Positions 1 to 8,095 are shown, counted from the stretch's first letter. The stretch: DNA of 18,885 nucleotides from G013214665 sp964649815 (GCA_964649815.1 CAZYQC010000062.1:1-18885), one strand, 5' to 3'. Numbers and translations: made by a program. The notes: generated from the sequence alone by a model not told the origin.

Positions 1-80
1 GACACTCAGCGCCGTGGCAGGTCGGCGGCCGCGGTTCGGGCTGAGGCCCTTGCGCCGCGCTGGGGCATCACGCCCGCAGG

Positions 81-131
81 TATTTGCGAGGCTCTGCCTC
101 GCGCTCCGGGATATTTCGGGCCAAAAGAAAA
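81..131 (-). repeat. Dispersed intergenic element, copy C (reverse orientation)
   Basis: Read on the minus strand this has TTCTTTTGG, four variable bases, then AAATATCCCGG, followed by a 7-bp hairpin GCGAGGC-AGA-GCCTCGC (plus-strand 86-102). Two other copies lie at 6786-6860 and 15093-15167. The element sits just before the permease start, inside what is probably an operon, and here runs opposite to transcription. The second hairpin of the other copies is not clearly present. Bases 1-80 hold nothing I can assign: one plus-strand frame stops at 42-44 and could be the tail of an upstream gene (a LivH permease would be expected), but it is too short to identify. Confidence 0.6.
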
Positions 132-152
132 CCAAAGCCGGGGAGGCATCTG

Positions 153-1229
153 ATGTTTTATCGTGAAGCGGGCGATTTCAGCACGACATATCCGCAGGAT
201 AGTCAGACATTCCCGATCCGGTTCGACCGCTACCGGTATTATGCGGTTTTGGCGATTGCGGTGGTTATTCTGCCGTTTGTCATGAATGACTATTTGGTCA
301 ATGCGATCTTTCTGCCGTTTCTCATCTATTCGATTGCTGCCATCGGTCTGAATATTCTGACCGGTTATTGTGGGCAGGTCTCGTTGGGAACCGGCGGGTT
401 TATGGCTGTGGGGGCGTATGCGTGCTATAAGCTGATGACGGCCTTTCCCGATGTGAACATCTTTATTCATGTCTTGTTGGCAGGCGGGATCACGGCGGCG
501 GTTGGGACGGCCTTTGGTTTGCCCTCGCTGCGGATCAAAGGGTTTTATCTGGCTGTGGCGACGCTTGCGGCGCAGTTCTTTTTGGTATGGCTCTTTAACA
601 AAGTGTCGTGGTTCTACAATTACTCGGCCTCGGGCCAGATCAATGCGCCTGAGCGGACGGTCTTTGGCATTCCGGTGACGGGCCCCAATACGGAGGCCTG
701 GGCTGCGTATTTGTTCTGTCTCGTCTTTACGGTGATTTTGGCGCTTGTGGCGCGGAACCTGACACGGGGGTCGATCGGACGAGAGTGGATGGCCATTCGG
801 GATATGGACATTGCGGCGGAAATCATTGGCGTGAACCCGTTGAAGGCGAAGCTGACGGCGTTTGCGGTGTCGTCGTTTTTCGTGGGCATTTCCGGGGCGC
901 TCTTTTTCGCGGTCTATCTGGGCGCGGTTGAAGTGGGCGAAGTCTTTGGCATCCAGAAGTCCTTTATCGTGCTTTTCATGATCATCATTGGTGGGCTGGG
1001 GTCGATTTTTGGATCGTTTGCGGGGGCTGCGTTCCTTGTTGTGCTGCCGGTTGTTTTGAAACTGGTTGGTGTTGATCTGCTTGGCTGGCCAACGGACATC
1101 GTGGCGCATTTCAACCTGGTGATCGTCGGCTTGCTGATCGTGATCTTTTTGATCGCAGAGCCGCATGGGATGGCGCAGCTGTGGCGCGTTGCGAAGGAAA
1201 AACTGAGATTGTGGCCTTTCCCGCATTGA
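153..1229 (+). CDS. livM: Branched-chain-type ABC transporter permease (LivM family)
   Basis: Inner-membrane permease of the LivHMGFJ class, 358 residues. Hydrophobic segments fill most of the protein from about residue 25. The stretch with GLNILTGYCGQVSLGTGGFMAVGAYA is the typical LivM N-terminal core, and the C-terminal half carries the cytoplasmic coupling region (GREWMAIRDMDIAAEIIGVNPLKAK) followed by the conserved GLGSIFGSFAGAAF segment. The ATG at 153 is chosen because GGGAGG lies at 141-146; an in-frame ATG at 84 would run through the dispersed repeat and has no Shine-Dalgarno. It is followed 77 bp later by its binding protein, so the genes form one operon. The partner LivH permease is expected to the left. 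Substrate cannot be read from the permease; the downstream PaaK-like gene hints at an organic acid rather than an amino acid. Confidence 0.93.
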   Translation: MFYREAGDFSTTYPQDSQTFPIRFDRYRYYAVLAIAVVILPFVMNDYLVNAIFLPFLIYSIAAIGLNILTGYCGQVSLGTGGFMAVGAYACYKLMTAFPDVNIFIHVLLAGGITAAVGTAFGLPSLRIKGFYLAVATLAAQFFLVWLFNKVSWFYNYSASGQINAPERTVFGIPVTGPNTEAWAAYLFCLVFTVILALVARNLTRGSIGREWMAIRDMDIAAEIIGVNPLKAKLTAFAVSSFFVGISGALFFAVYLGAVEVGEVFGIQKSFIVLFMIIIGGLGSIFGSFAGAAFLVVLPVVLKLVGVDLLGWPTDIVAHFNLVIVGLLIVIFLIAEPHGMAQLWRVAKEKLRLWPFPH

Positions 1230-1306
1230 TGGGAGCGGCCGCCAAGACCAGCGGGAAAACCCGCAAAATGAAGAACATCGGACAAACCAAAGGGAGGATG
1301 TACCCG

Positions 1307-2587
1307 ATGAAGAAACTAGGAATTGCAGTGGTTGCAGCCGTGATGGCAGCTGGCCCGGTGATGGCGGACCTTGTGTTCCCATCGTTGAGCTATCGCACCG
1401 GTCCTTACGCGGCGGGTGGTATTCCGTTTGCAGATGGCTATGCGGATTATTTCACGCTTCTTAACGAACGTGATGGTGGCATCGGCGGTTTGCCGGCGCG
1501 CGTTCTGGAGTGCGAAACCGGCTACAACACCGAAAAGGGTGTTGAATGCTATGAATCCACAAAGGGCGAAGGCTCTTTGGTGTATCAGCCTTTGTCGACA
1601 GGCATCACGTATCAGCTGATCCCGAAAGCGACAGCGGATGACATTCCAATTCACTCGATGGGCTATGGCCGGACGTCGGCTGCGAACGGCACGGTGTTCA
1701 GCCATGTCTTTAACTACCCTGGCAACTATTGGAACGGCGCGTCTGGTGCGATCAACTACCTGCTTGAAACAAATGCAGGCGATCTGAGCGGCAAGAAAAT
1801 CGCGTTGGTCTATCACAACTCGGCTTACGGCAAGGAGCCGATCCGCACCTTGGAAGAGCTACAGAAAAAGCACGGCTATGAGCTGCTGTTGCTTGCGGTT
1901 GACCACCCTGGCCAAGAGCAAAAATCGCAGTGGTTGCAGATCCGCCGCGAACGTCCTGATTTTGTCCTGATGTGGGGCTGGGGCGTGATGAACCAGGTGG
2001 CGATCCAGGAAGCGGCCAACATCCGTTATCCGATGGATCAGTTCATCGGCATCTGGTGGTCCGGTTCTGAAAACGACGTGTTGCCAGCCGGTGATGCGGC
2101 GAACGGCTATAAGGCGCTGACTTTCCACGGCGTTGGCAGCGACTTCCCTGTCTTTGATGACATTCAGAAGTATGTCGTTGACACAGGCAAGGCCGCAGGT
2201 GCGGGCGATCAGATCGGTACGGTTCTCTATAACCGTGGTCTCTATGCTGCGATGCTTGCTGCGGAAGCAGCCAAGAAAGCGCAAGCCATTCACGGAGTTG
2301 CGGACATCACGCCTGCGATGATGCGCGACGGTATGGAAGCTTTGGAAATCACAGCTGAGTTGCAGACGGAGCTGGGCATCCCTGGCTTTGGCCCGAACTT
2401 TGCAGTGTCGTGTGAAAACCACGGTGGTCCTGGTCTGGTCGGTGTGACCCAGTGGGATGCCTCGGCGCAGACCTGGTCGCTGATCTCTGACTTTAAACCA
2501 ACCGACATGGAAGTGATCGGCGGTTTGATTGCAGAGGACAGCACGGCCTATGCCAGCGAAAACAACATCGCGCTGAGCTGCCAGTAA
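1307..2587 (+). CDS. Periplasmic substrate-binding protein of branched-chain-type ABC transporter
   Basis: Type I periplasmic binding protein (LivJ/HbaE-like, Peripla_BP_6 fold), 426 residues. Residues 1-20 form a clear Sec signal peptide (MKK, hydrophobic stretch, then PVMA before the cut). The mature protein opens with LVFPSLSYRTGPYAAGGIPFADGYADYF, the usual first strand and ligand-loop region, and continues with the domain-linking GKKIALVYHNSAYGKEP and RPDFVLMWGWGVMNQ segments. It is slightly longer than amino-acid LivJ proteins, as is common in the subgroup found with CoA ligases. The ATG at 1307 has AGGGAGG at 1291-1297; in-frame upstream ATGs would bury the signal peptide. A strong stem-loop follows the stop (2597-2628), which could favour high levels of the binding protein over the ATPase. 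The ligand is not known; a carboxylic or aromatic acid is an inference from neighbours. Confidence 0.92.
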   Translation: MKKLGIAVVAAVMAAGPVMADLVFPSLSYRTGPYAAGGIPFADGYADYFTLLNERDGGIGGLPARVLECETGYNTEKGVECYESTKGEGSLVYQPLSTGITYQLIPKATADDIPIHSMGYGRTSAANGTVFSHVFNYPGNYWNGASGAINYLLETNAGDLSGKKIALVYHNSAYGKEPIRTLEELQKKHGYELLLLAVDHPGQEQKSQWLQIRRERPDFVLMWGWGVMNQVAIQEAANIRYPMDQFIGIWWSGSENDVLPAGDAANGYKALTFHGVGSDFPVFDDIQKYVVDTGKAAGAGDQIGTVLYNRGLYAAMLAAEAAKKAQAIHGVADITPAMMRDGMEALEITAELQTELGIPGFGPNFAVSCENHGGPGLVGVTQWDASAQTWSLISDFKPTDMEVIGGLIAEDSTAYASENNIALSCQ

Positions 2588-2596
2588 ACCAAACGC

Positions 2597-2628
2597 GCAG
2601 GCGGGGGGCTATCGCGCCCGCCGCCTGC
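2597..2628 (+). terminator. Intra-operon stem-loop after binding-protein gene
   Basis: GCAGGCGG (2597-2604) pairs perfectly with CCGCCTGC (2621-2628), and an inner GGGC/GCCC pair (2606-2609 with 2616-2619) extends the stem across a G-G mismatch. There is no T-tract, so this is more likely a partial terminator or an mRNA 3'-end stabiliser than a full terminator. Such stem-loops after binding-protein genes are a common way to make more of that component than of the membrane and ATPase parts. Confidence 0.6.
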
Positions 2629-2644
2629 CAGTTCCTACACTTGA

Positions 2645-3481
2645 ATGGATGCAGAGATGCTCGACGCAGGTAACACAGAAGAGACCTTGTTGGAGGTCAA
2701 CAATATCGAGGTGATCTACAATCACGTGATCCTCGTTCTTAAAGGTGTGTCCTTGAGTGTGCCCAAGGGGGGGATCACGGCCCTGTTGGGTGGCAATGGC
2801 GCGGGCAAGACCACGACGTTGAAAGCGATCTCTGGCCTTTTGGCGAGCGAACGGGGCGAGGTCACGAAGGGCTCGATCCTTTATCGTGGCGAGCGCATGA
2901 ACGAAGCGGATCCGGCCGAGCTGGTCAAAGGGGGCGTCGTTCAGGTGATGGAGGGCCGGCATTGCTTTGAGCATTTGACGGTCGAAGAGAACCTGCTGAC
3001 GGGGGCATATACCCGCACAGACGGAAGTGCTGCCATTCAGCAAGACCTTGAGATGGTCTACAATTACTTTCCGCGTCTCAAAGAGCGGCGGAAAAGCCAG
3101 GCAGGGTATACCTCGGGTGGTGAGCAGCAGATGACTGCGATCGGGCGGGCCTTGATGTCGCGCCCCGAGACTGTGCTGCTGGATGAACCCAGCATGGGGT
3201 TGGCCCCGCAGCTGGTTGAACAGATTTTCGAGATCGTAAAGCGCATCAACGAAGAGCAAGGCGTGACTGTTTTGCTGGCCGAGCAGAACACCAACGTCGC
3301 TTTGCGCTTTGCGCATTACGGATACATCCTGGAAAGCGGCCGTGTCGTTATGGACGGGCCTGCCGCTGAATTGCGCGAAAACCCAGATGTGAAGGAATTC
3401 TATTTGGGCATGTCGGATGAAGGGCGAAAGTCGTTCCGCGATGTGCGGTCTTATCGCCGTCGGAAAAGATGGCTGAGCTAG
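2645..3481 (+). CDS. livF: ABC transporter ATP-binding protein (LivF family)
   Basis: Cytoplasmic ATPase subunit, 278 residues. Walker A is GGNGAGKTT at residues 49-57, the ABC signature is SGGEQQM, Walker B is VLLDEPSMGLAP, and the switch-histidine region reads VLLAEQN, which is the LivF pattern. The C-terminus is longer than in E. coli LivF and ends in a basic tail (GRKSFRDVRSYRRRKRW), which I associate with homologues near CoA ligases. The start is uncertain: neither ATG 2645 nor ATG 2657 has a strong Shine-Dalgarno, so translation may depend on coupling. The gene overlaps the next one by 13 bp. The second ATPase (LivG) is not in the window and is probably upstream. Confidence 0.93.
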   Translation: MDAEMLDAGNTEETLLEVNNIEVIYNHVILVLKGVSLSVPKGGITALLGGNGAGKTTTLKAISGLLASERGEVTKGSILYRGERMNEADPAELVKGGVVQVMEGRHCFEHLTVEENLLTGAYTRTDGSAAIQQDLEMVYNYFPRLKERRKSQAGYTSGGEQQMTAIGRALMSRPETVLLDEPSMGLAPQLVEQIFEIVKRINEEQGVTVLLAEQNTNVALRFAHYGYILESGRVVMDGPAAELRENPDVKEFYLGMSDEGRKSFRDVRSYRRRKRWLS

Positions 3482-3777
3482 ACAGCAAAAGCCGTATCGC
3501 TTGCCGGACGCCAGCAGAGGGGCGCGATGGTGTGACGCGCATTCCAAAGTGGAAGTTCGACGTTCTGCGCCGCGCGATCCGGGCTGCGCTGTCCAATGGG
3601 GCGGTGCCGTTCGCAGAGTTGAAAGACCGCGTTGCGCCGCTGCTGTCCGCTGAGGATTTGGCGCATATGGGGTCGTTGGGCTGGCACGTCACGACGGTCA
3701 AGCTGGAACTGGAAGTGCGCGGAGACGTGTCTCGATTGCCCGGGAAGGGCGCGCAAAAATTAGTATGGGTGGAGTAA
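3469..3777 (+). CDS. Small DUF6958-like protein of unknown function
   Basis: A 102-residue soluble protein with no signal peptide or membrane segment. It starts inside the end of livF (13-bp overlap, GGAAAAG just before ATG 3469) and stops directly before the PaaK-like start, so it is translationally embedded in the transporter operon. The pattern, a helical N-terminal half (KFDVLRRAIRAALSNGAVPFAELKDRVAPLL) followed by GWHVTTVKLELEVRGDVSRL and a basic LVWVE end, resembles the DUF6958 family, where a helical part precedes a W-x-K-x-V-x-L-D/E-L-E-x-K/R-G motif. The arrangement recalls a winged-helix, but this is a guess from sequence. Function unknown; the position suggests a role with the transporter or ligase. 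Confidence 0.75.
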   Translation: MAELDSKSRIACRTPAEGRDGVTRIPKWKFDVLRRAIRAALSNGAVPFAELKDRVAPLLSAEDLAHMGSLGWHVTTVKLELEVRGDVSRLPGKGAQKLVWVE

Positions 3778-3779
3778 AC

Positions 3780-5000
3780 ATGGCTACGTATTTTGACGCT
3801 CTGGAGACCCGCTCTGCGGACGCGCGTGCCGACGATCTGGCCCGATCCTTGCCCGAGCAGATCGCACGGGCCAAAACGCTAAGCGGCTATGGCGCCAGCT
3901 TGCAGGATGTTGATCCAGCAGCCGTGACAAGTGCAGAGGCATTGGCCGCTTTGCCGGTGCTCAGAAAGGCCAATTTGGGCGCGGCGCAAAAGGTTGCGCG
4001 GCCATTTGGCGGGTTCACAACCAAACCGGCCTCTGACTTTCATCACGTGTTTCAATCCCCCGGTCCGATTTACGAGCCCTCCAGCAATGCGCATGATTGG
4101 TGGCGCATGGGGCGCTTTTTGCATGCCGTGGGCATTGGGTCGGGCGATATCGTTCACAATTGCTTTGGTTATCATCTGACGCCCGCTGGCATGATCTTTG
4201 AATCCGGTGCGCGGGCTGTTGGCGCGGCTGTCTTGCCCGCAGGCACAGGCCAAACAGAGCTGCAGGTGACGGCGGCCCATGACATTGGCACAACGGCCTA
4301 TGCCGGCACGCCAGACTATCTCAAGGTGATATTGGACAAGGCCGAAGAGATGGGTCTGCCGCTGTCGATCACCAAGGCAGCAGTCGGTGGCGGCGCGTTG
4401 TTTCCAGCGGTGCGCCAGGAATACAAAGACCGGGGCATTTTGTGCATGCAATCTTATGCGACCGCTGATCTGGGCAATATCGCTTACGAAAGCCCGGCGA
4501 TGGAGGGCATGATCATTGATGAGCATGTCATCGTTGAAATCGTCACACCGGGTACGGGCAATCCTGTCGCGCCCGGTGATGTGGGCGAGGTCGTCGTGAC
4601 TACGCTTAACCCCGATTACCCTCTGATCCGTTTCGCGACCGGCGACATGAGCGCGGTCCTGCCGGGGCAAAGCCCATGCGGACGGACGAACCTGCGGATC
4701 AAAGGCTGGATGGGGCGTGCCGATCAAACAACCAAGATCAAAGGCATGTTCGTTCGGCCCGAACAGGTGGCGGCCCTTGTCGACAAGCATCCCGAGGTGA
4801 CCAAAGCCCGTGTTATCGCCTCGCGCGAGGGGGCCACGGATGCGATGCTGGTTCGGATCGAAAGCCCCGGTGGGGATGCCTCTGCCTATGCGGCAAGTGT
4901 GGCCGAGACCCTGAAGCTCAAAGGCACGGTCGACATCGTGGCGCCGGGCAGTTTGCCCAAGGATGGCTTGGTCATCGAAGACACTCGCCAATACGACTAG
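3780..5000 (+). CDS. PaaK-like (phenylacetate-CoA ligase family) adenylate-forming protein
   Basis: A 406-residue protein related to phenylacetate-CoA ligases. Start ATG 3780 follows GGTGGAG (3768-3774); an earlier in-frame ATG at 3765 is less likely. Recognisable core motifs are FATGDMS (A7 region with the ribose-binding Asp) and GRADQTTKIKGMFVRPEQV (A8 hinge). However, the glycine/serine/threonine P-loop of the ANL superfamily (like SSGTTG) is replaced by QSPGPIYEP at residues 92-100, the A5 region reads SYATADLG, and the C-terminal A10 region reads LPKDGLVIED with Leu at 397 where a Lys would be expected. It may still activate an acid delivered by the transporter, or may be a degenerate or regulatory relative. 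Its place at the end of the importer operon supports a link to the imported compound. Confidence 0.85.
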   Translation: MATYFDALETRSADARADDLARSLPEQIARAKTLSGYGASLQDVDPAAVTSAEALAALPVLRKANLGAAQKVARPFGGFTTKPASDFHHVFQSPGPIYEPSSNAHDWWRMGRFLHAVGIGSGDIVHNCFGYHLTPAGMIFESGARAVGAAVLPAGTGQTELQVTAAHDIGTTAYAGTPDYLKVILDKAEEMGLPLSITKAAVGGGALFPAVRQEYKDRGILCMQSYATADLGNIAYESPAMEGMIIDEHVIVEIVTPGTGNPVAPGDVGEVVVTTLNPDYPLIRFATGDMSAVLPGQSPCGRTNLRIKGWMGRADQTTKIKGMFVRPEQVAALVDKHPEVTKARVIASREGATDAMLVRIESPGGDASAYAASVAETLKLKGTVDIVAPGSLPKDGLVIEDTRQYD

Positions 5001-5100
5001 AGCCAAGAACCGCCCGACGATCCCCTTTTTGACTGGTCGCTGCGCGCGTTTCCGACCATAAGCCTCGGGTATTGGCTACCCAAGGACAAGGTGCAGCGTC

Positions 5101-6774
5101 GTGGCAAGCAGCGACATGGCAACAGAACCAAGGCGCGGTTTGGCGTCTCGCGGCGCGGCAGGCGCGCGGTGGGTGAGCGTGCCGGCTGTGCTGGCGGCGC
5201 TGATCTGTCTGATGCCAGTGGTCGCCGTGGCGCTTGCGGCCTTGACCGGCGGCTGGGACACAGTCGGCCATCTGTGGCAGACCGTCCTGCCACGTTATAT
5301 CGGCAACACCATCGCGCTTGTCGCCCTCGTCGGGTTCGGAACCTTTGCCATCGGAACCGGCGCGGCGTGGCTCGTGACGATGACACGCTTTCCCGGCGCG
5401 CGCTTTTTTGAGGTCGCGTTGGTCGTGCCTTTGGCCTTTCCGGCCTACGTGCTGGCCTATGCCTATACGCATCTTCTGGACCACCCCGGCGCCGTGCAGA
5501 CCTTGCTGCGCGACGTAACAGGCTGGGGCCCACGCGACTATTGGTTCCCCGAAATCCGCTCGCTTGGCGGGGCTGCGCTGATGCTGGTTCTGGTGCTGTA
5601 TCCTTATGTCTATCTTTTGGTCCGCGCCGCCTTTATCCAGCAATCCGGCTCAACCTTCACCGCCGCCCGCGTGCTGGGCAGCGCCCCCTTCGCCGCCTTT
5701 TGGCGCGTGAGCTTGCCCCTGGCGCGGCCCGCCATCGCGGCAGGCGTCTTGCTTGCCATCATGGAAACCATCGCAGATTTCGGCACCGTCGCTTATTTCA
5801 GCGTGCAAACCTTTGCGACTGGCATCTATGCCAGCTGGTTCTCTATGGCCGACCGCGCGGCAGCGGCGCAATTGGCGCTCTGCCTTCTGATCTTTGCCCT
5901 GTTTCTCGCCGTGCTCGAACGGGCGCAACGGGGTCAGGCCGGATACAGCGACCCCGCCCGCGGGGCCAAAGCGCATCCCCCCTTGCACCTTCGCGGCCTC
6001 AAAGCTGCGGGCGCCGTTGTCCTCTGCGCTGTCCCTGTCGTTTTGGGGGCTGTCCTGCCTGTGCTGTTGCTCTTCCAAATGGGGCTCAGCTCCGAGCAAA
6101 ACCTGCTCTCTCCGCGCTACGCTGACTTCATCCGCAATTCGCTGATCCTGGCAGGGATCGCCGCTTTCGTAACCGTCTCAGCCGCCATTGCCATTGGCTA
6201 TTACCGCCGTCTCTTCAGCACCGCCCCAGCCCGCGCCGCCGCTTACGTGGCCCGTATGGGCTATGCGGTGCCCGGTGGCGTGATCGCTGTCGGCCTCATC
6301 GTGCCGTTCGCAGCCTTCGACAATGCGCTCGATGCCTGGATGCGCGCGACCTTCGACATATCCACCGGCCTTCTCTTCACCGGCAGTATCTGGCTCCTGG
6401 TCTTTGCCTATATGGTGCGTTTCCTGGCCGCGGCACTTGGCGCCTATGAAGGCGGCCAGGCCCTCGTGCACACCAATATGGATGCCGCCAGCCGGTCTTT
6501 GGGCCGTGGCCCGATCGCCACGCTCAGGCGCGTGCATGTCCCGATCCTAACCCCCAGTTTGCTCACCGCGCTCCTGATCGTCTTTGTCGACGTGATGAAA
6601 GAGCTCCCCGCAACTCTCATCATGCGTCCCTTCAACTTCGACACGCTCGCCGTCCATGCCTACCGCCTCGCCTCGGACGAACGCCTCGACGGCGCCGCCG
6701 TCCCCAGCCTGGTGATCGTCGCAATCGGCCTCTTGCCCGTCCTCCTGATCTGCCGCCAGGTTGGCAAACGCTAA
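5101..6774 (+). CDS. Two-domain ABC permease (FbpB/ThiP, iron-type)
   Basis: A 557-residue inner-membrane permease with two repeated permease halves, each with a set of hydrophobic helices and a cytoplasmic EAA-type loop. The first loop is around AARVLGSAPFAAFWRVSLPLARPAIAAG and the second around DAASRSLGRGPIATLRRVHVPILTPSL. This fused form is typical of ferric-iron (FbpB) importers and also of thiamine (ThiP) and related systems; MKELPATLIMRPFNFDTLAV near the end favours the iron type. The start is taken as GTG 5101, with AAGG at 5088-5091; ATG 5116 is an alternative. No binding protein or ATPase lies next to it, so it must work with subunits encoded elsewhere. Codon use looks more GC-rich at third positions than in the transporter operon to its left. 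Confidence 0.88.
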   Translation: MASSDMATEPRRGLASRGAAGARWVSVPAVLAALICLMPVVAVALAALTGGWDTVGHLWQTVLPRYIGNTIALVALVGFGTFAIGTGAAWLVTMTRFPGARFFEVALVVPLAFPAYVLAYAYTHLLDHPGAVQTLLRDVTGWGPRDYWFPEIRSLGGAALMLVLVLYPYVYLLVRAAFIQQSGSTFTAARVLGSAPFAAFWRVSLPLARPAIAAGVLLAIMETIADFGTVAYFSVQTFATGIYASWFSMADRAAAAQLALCLLIFALFLAVLERAQRGQAGYSDPARGAKAHPPLHLRGLKAAGAVVLCAVPVVLGAVLPVLLLFQMGLSSEQNLLSPRYADFIRNSLILAGIAAFVTVSAAIAIGYYRRLFSTAPARAAAYVARMGYAVPGGVIAVGLIVPFAAFDNALDAWMRATFDISTGLLFTGSIWLLVFAYMVRFLAAALGAYEGGQALVHTNMDAASRSLGRGPIATLRRVHVPILTPSLLTALLIVFVDVMKELPATLIMRPFNFDTLAVHAYRLASDERLDGAAVPSLVIVAIGLLPVLLICRQVGKR

Positions 6775-6785
6775 GCCCATCTGCT

Positions 6786-6860
6786 TTCTTTTGGCGAAAA
6801 ATATCCCGGGGGTGCGGGGGCAGAGCCCCCGCCCGGATCGGATCGCGCCAGCGATCCGAT
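6786..6860 (+). repeat. Dispersed two-hairpin element, copy A (between convergent genes)
   Basis: Begins 11 bp after the permease stop with TTCTTTTGG (6786-6794), four variable bases and AAATATCCCGG (6799-6809). Hairpin 1 is GCGGGGGC-AGA-GCCCCCGC (6814-6832). Hairpin 2 is a perfect 10-bp stem ATCGGATCGC-GCCA-GCGATCCGAT (6837-6860), ending 4 bp before the stop of the opposing yghU gene. It probably terminates or stabilises transcripts from one or both sides. Copy B after clpB shares the anchor and hairpin 1 but has a different second stem. Confidence 0.75.
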
Positions 6861-6864
6861 GGCC

Positions 6865-7737
6865 TTACGTGTCTGTTCCGATCTTGTCCCAGGTCTGCGT
6901 GTCAAAATCCGCTGCGGAATGCCGTTCCCGCAATTGCAGCGATGGCTCGCCAAAGGCGCGGTTCACCATGCGGCCACGCAATGTTGCAGGGCGTGCGTCG
7001 ATCTTTTTGGCCCAGGCCATGACATGCGTATAGCTTTCTACATCAAGGAAGGTCGCCGCTTCGTAAAGCCGCCCAAGGCAAAGCTGCCCGTACCACGGCC
7101 AGATCGCCATATCCGCGATCGAATAGGCCTCGCCCGCCACAAAGGGCCGCTCGGCCAGGGTCTTGTCCAACACGTCCAGCTGACGTTTCGTCTCCATCGC
7201 GTATCGATTGATGGGGTATTCGTATTTTTCCGGGGCGTAGGCATAAAAATGTCCAAAGCCACCGCCCAGAAACGGTGCCGAGCCCATTTGCCAGAACAGC
7301 CAATTCATCACCTCGGTCCGCTCTGGGCCAGAGCGCGGCAGGAACATATCGAATTTCTCTGCAAGGTGAACCAGGATCGCAGCAGATTCAAAGACGCGCA
7401 CCGGCGTCTCACCGGACCTGTCCCAAAGAGCGGGGATCTTTGAGTTTGGGTTGGCGGCCACAAAACCCGACCCGAATTGCGCGCCTTCGCCGATGTTGAC
7501 GATCCAGGCGTCATATTCCGCATCGCTGATGCCGGCTGCCAACAATTCTTCGAACAGCATCGTGACCTTTACCCCATTGGGCGTGGCCAGGCTGTAGAGT
7601 TGGAAGGGATGTTCGCCGACGGGCAGATCTGCATCATGCGTTGCCCCCGAAATCGGGCGGTTGATCGCGGCAAAGCGGCCACCGCTTTCCTGATCCCATG
7701 TCCAAACATCGGGCGGGGTGTAGGTTGGGTCGCTCAT
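6865..7737 (-). CDS. yghU: Glutathione S-transferase family, YghU-like disulfide-bond oxidoreductase
   Basis: A 290-residue cytoplasmic protein, close in length to E. coli YghU (288). The N-terminus (TPPDVWTWDQESGGRFAAINRPISGATHD) is the extension typical of YghU rather than of shorter transferases. The thioredoxin-like domain carries ATPNGVKVTMLFEEL, NPNSKIPAL and FESAAILVHLAEK (the SNAIL/ESAAI-type glutathione-binding segment), followed by the all-helical domain. The known family binds two glutathione molecules and reduces disulfides. Start ATG at 7737 has AAGGTG just upstream; a longer in-frame start at 7821 has no such support. It stands alone, convergent with the permease and separated by element copy A. 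Confidence 0.92.
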   Translation of the reverse strand: MSDPTYTPPDVWTWDQESGGRFAAINRPISGATHDADLPVGEHPFQLYSLATPNGVKVTMLFEELLAAGISDAEYDAWIVNIGEGAQFGSGFVAANPNSKIPALWDRSGETPVRVFESAAILVHLAEKFDMFLPRSGPERTEVMNWLFWQMGSAPFLGGGFGHFYAYAPEKYEYPINRYAMETKRQLDVLDKTLAERPFVAGEAYSIADMAIWPWYGQLCLGRLYEAATFLDVESYTHVMAWAKKIDARPATLRGRMVNRAFGEPSLQLRERHSAADFDTQTWDKIGTDT

Positions 7738-7854
7738 AAAGCACCTTTCAAGTCCATTAACCGGCTCGATGGTAAGTGCGCTGAGACGCAGAACAAGAGG
7801 CCAGCGTGGAATTCGCAGCAAATTGATGGTGCAGACATGACAGGCATAAACAAC

Positions 7855-7878
7855 AAAAGCCGCCCACAGGCGGCTTTT
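7855..7878 (-). terminator. Rho-independent terminator of rpmJ
   Basis: A perfect 10-bp stem AAAAGCCGCC / GGCGGCTTTT with a 4-base loop, 24 bp past the rpmJ stop. On the minus strand it runs into TTTTGTTGTTT, a usable T-tract. The symmetrical A and T runs could allow weaker activity on the plus strand, where no gene needs it. Confidence 0.88.
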
Positions 7879-7902
7879 GGCATGTTTACGATCAAGCGGG
7901 GC

Positions 7903-8028
7903 TTAGCCTTGGCGGGCTTTGAACTTTCGCTGTGTTTTGTTGATCACGTAAACGCGGCCTTTGCGACGCACGACCCGGCAGTCACGATGCCGGTTCTTCA
8001 GCGAGCGGAGCGAATTGCGAACCTTCAT
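7903..8028 (-). CDS. rpmJ: 50S ribosomal protein L36 (41-residue, zinc-free form)
   Basis: The minus strand encodes a 41-residue basic protein beginning MKVRNSLRSLKNRHRD and ending QRKFKARQG, which is the L36 of alphaproteobacteria. Start ATG 8028 has AGGAGAG 7-8 bases upstream on the minus strand. It is a structural component of the large ribosomal subunit. This variant lacks the CxxC...C...H zinc ligands of the classic 38-residue L36; the only cysteine is at residue 22, so it is the zinc-independent (C-) type. It is followed by a clear terminator and lies 76 bp downstream of tRNA-Val on the same strand. The gene is too short for most ORF finders. Confidence 0.95.
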   Translation of the reverse strand: MKVRNSLRSLKNRHRDCRVVRRKGRVYVINKTQRKFKARQG

Positions 8029-8075
8029 GGGCTCTCTCCTATCTTGGCGCGGGACCGGCGCCGGGTTGCAGACAA

Positions 8076-8095
8076 TCAGAGGCCGGAGCCTCTGA
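8076..8095 (-). terminator. Hairpin between tRNA-Val and rpmJ
   Basis: An 8-bp perfect stem (TCAGAGGC at 8076-8083 with GCCTCTGA at 8088-8095, loop CGGA on the plus strand), 9 bp after the tRNA CCA end on the minus strand. Only a weak TTGT follows, so it may be a terminator for the tRNA transcript or a processing stop before rpmJ. Confidence 0.55.

Noticed and set aside
1..80. Possible tail of an upstream LivH permease
   Set aside because: One frame stops at 42-44, but the 13 residues before it match nothing I can name.
5029..5062. Promoter for the permease gene: TTGACT at 5029 with CATAAG near 5057
   Set aside because: Spacing is about 22 bp, too long for a sigma-70 promoter. Left out.
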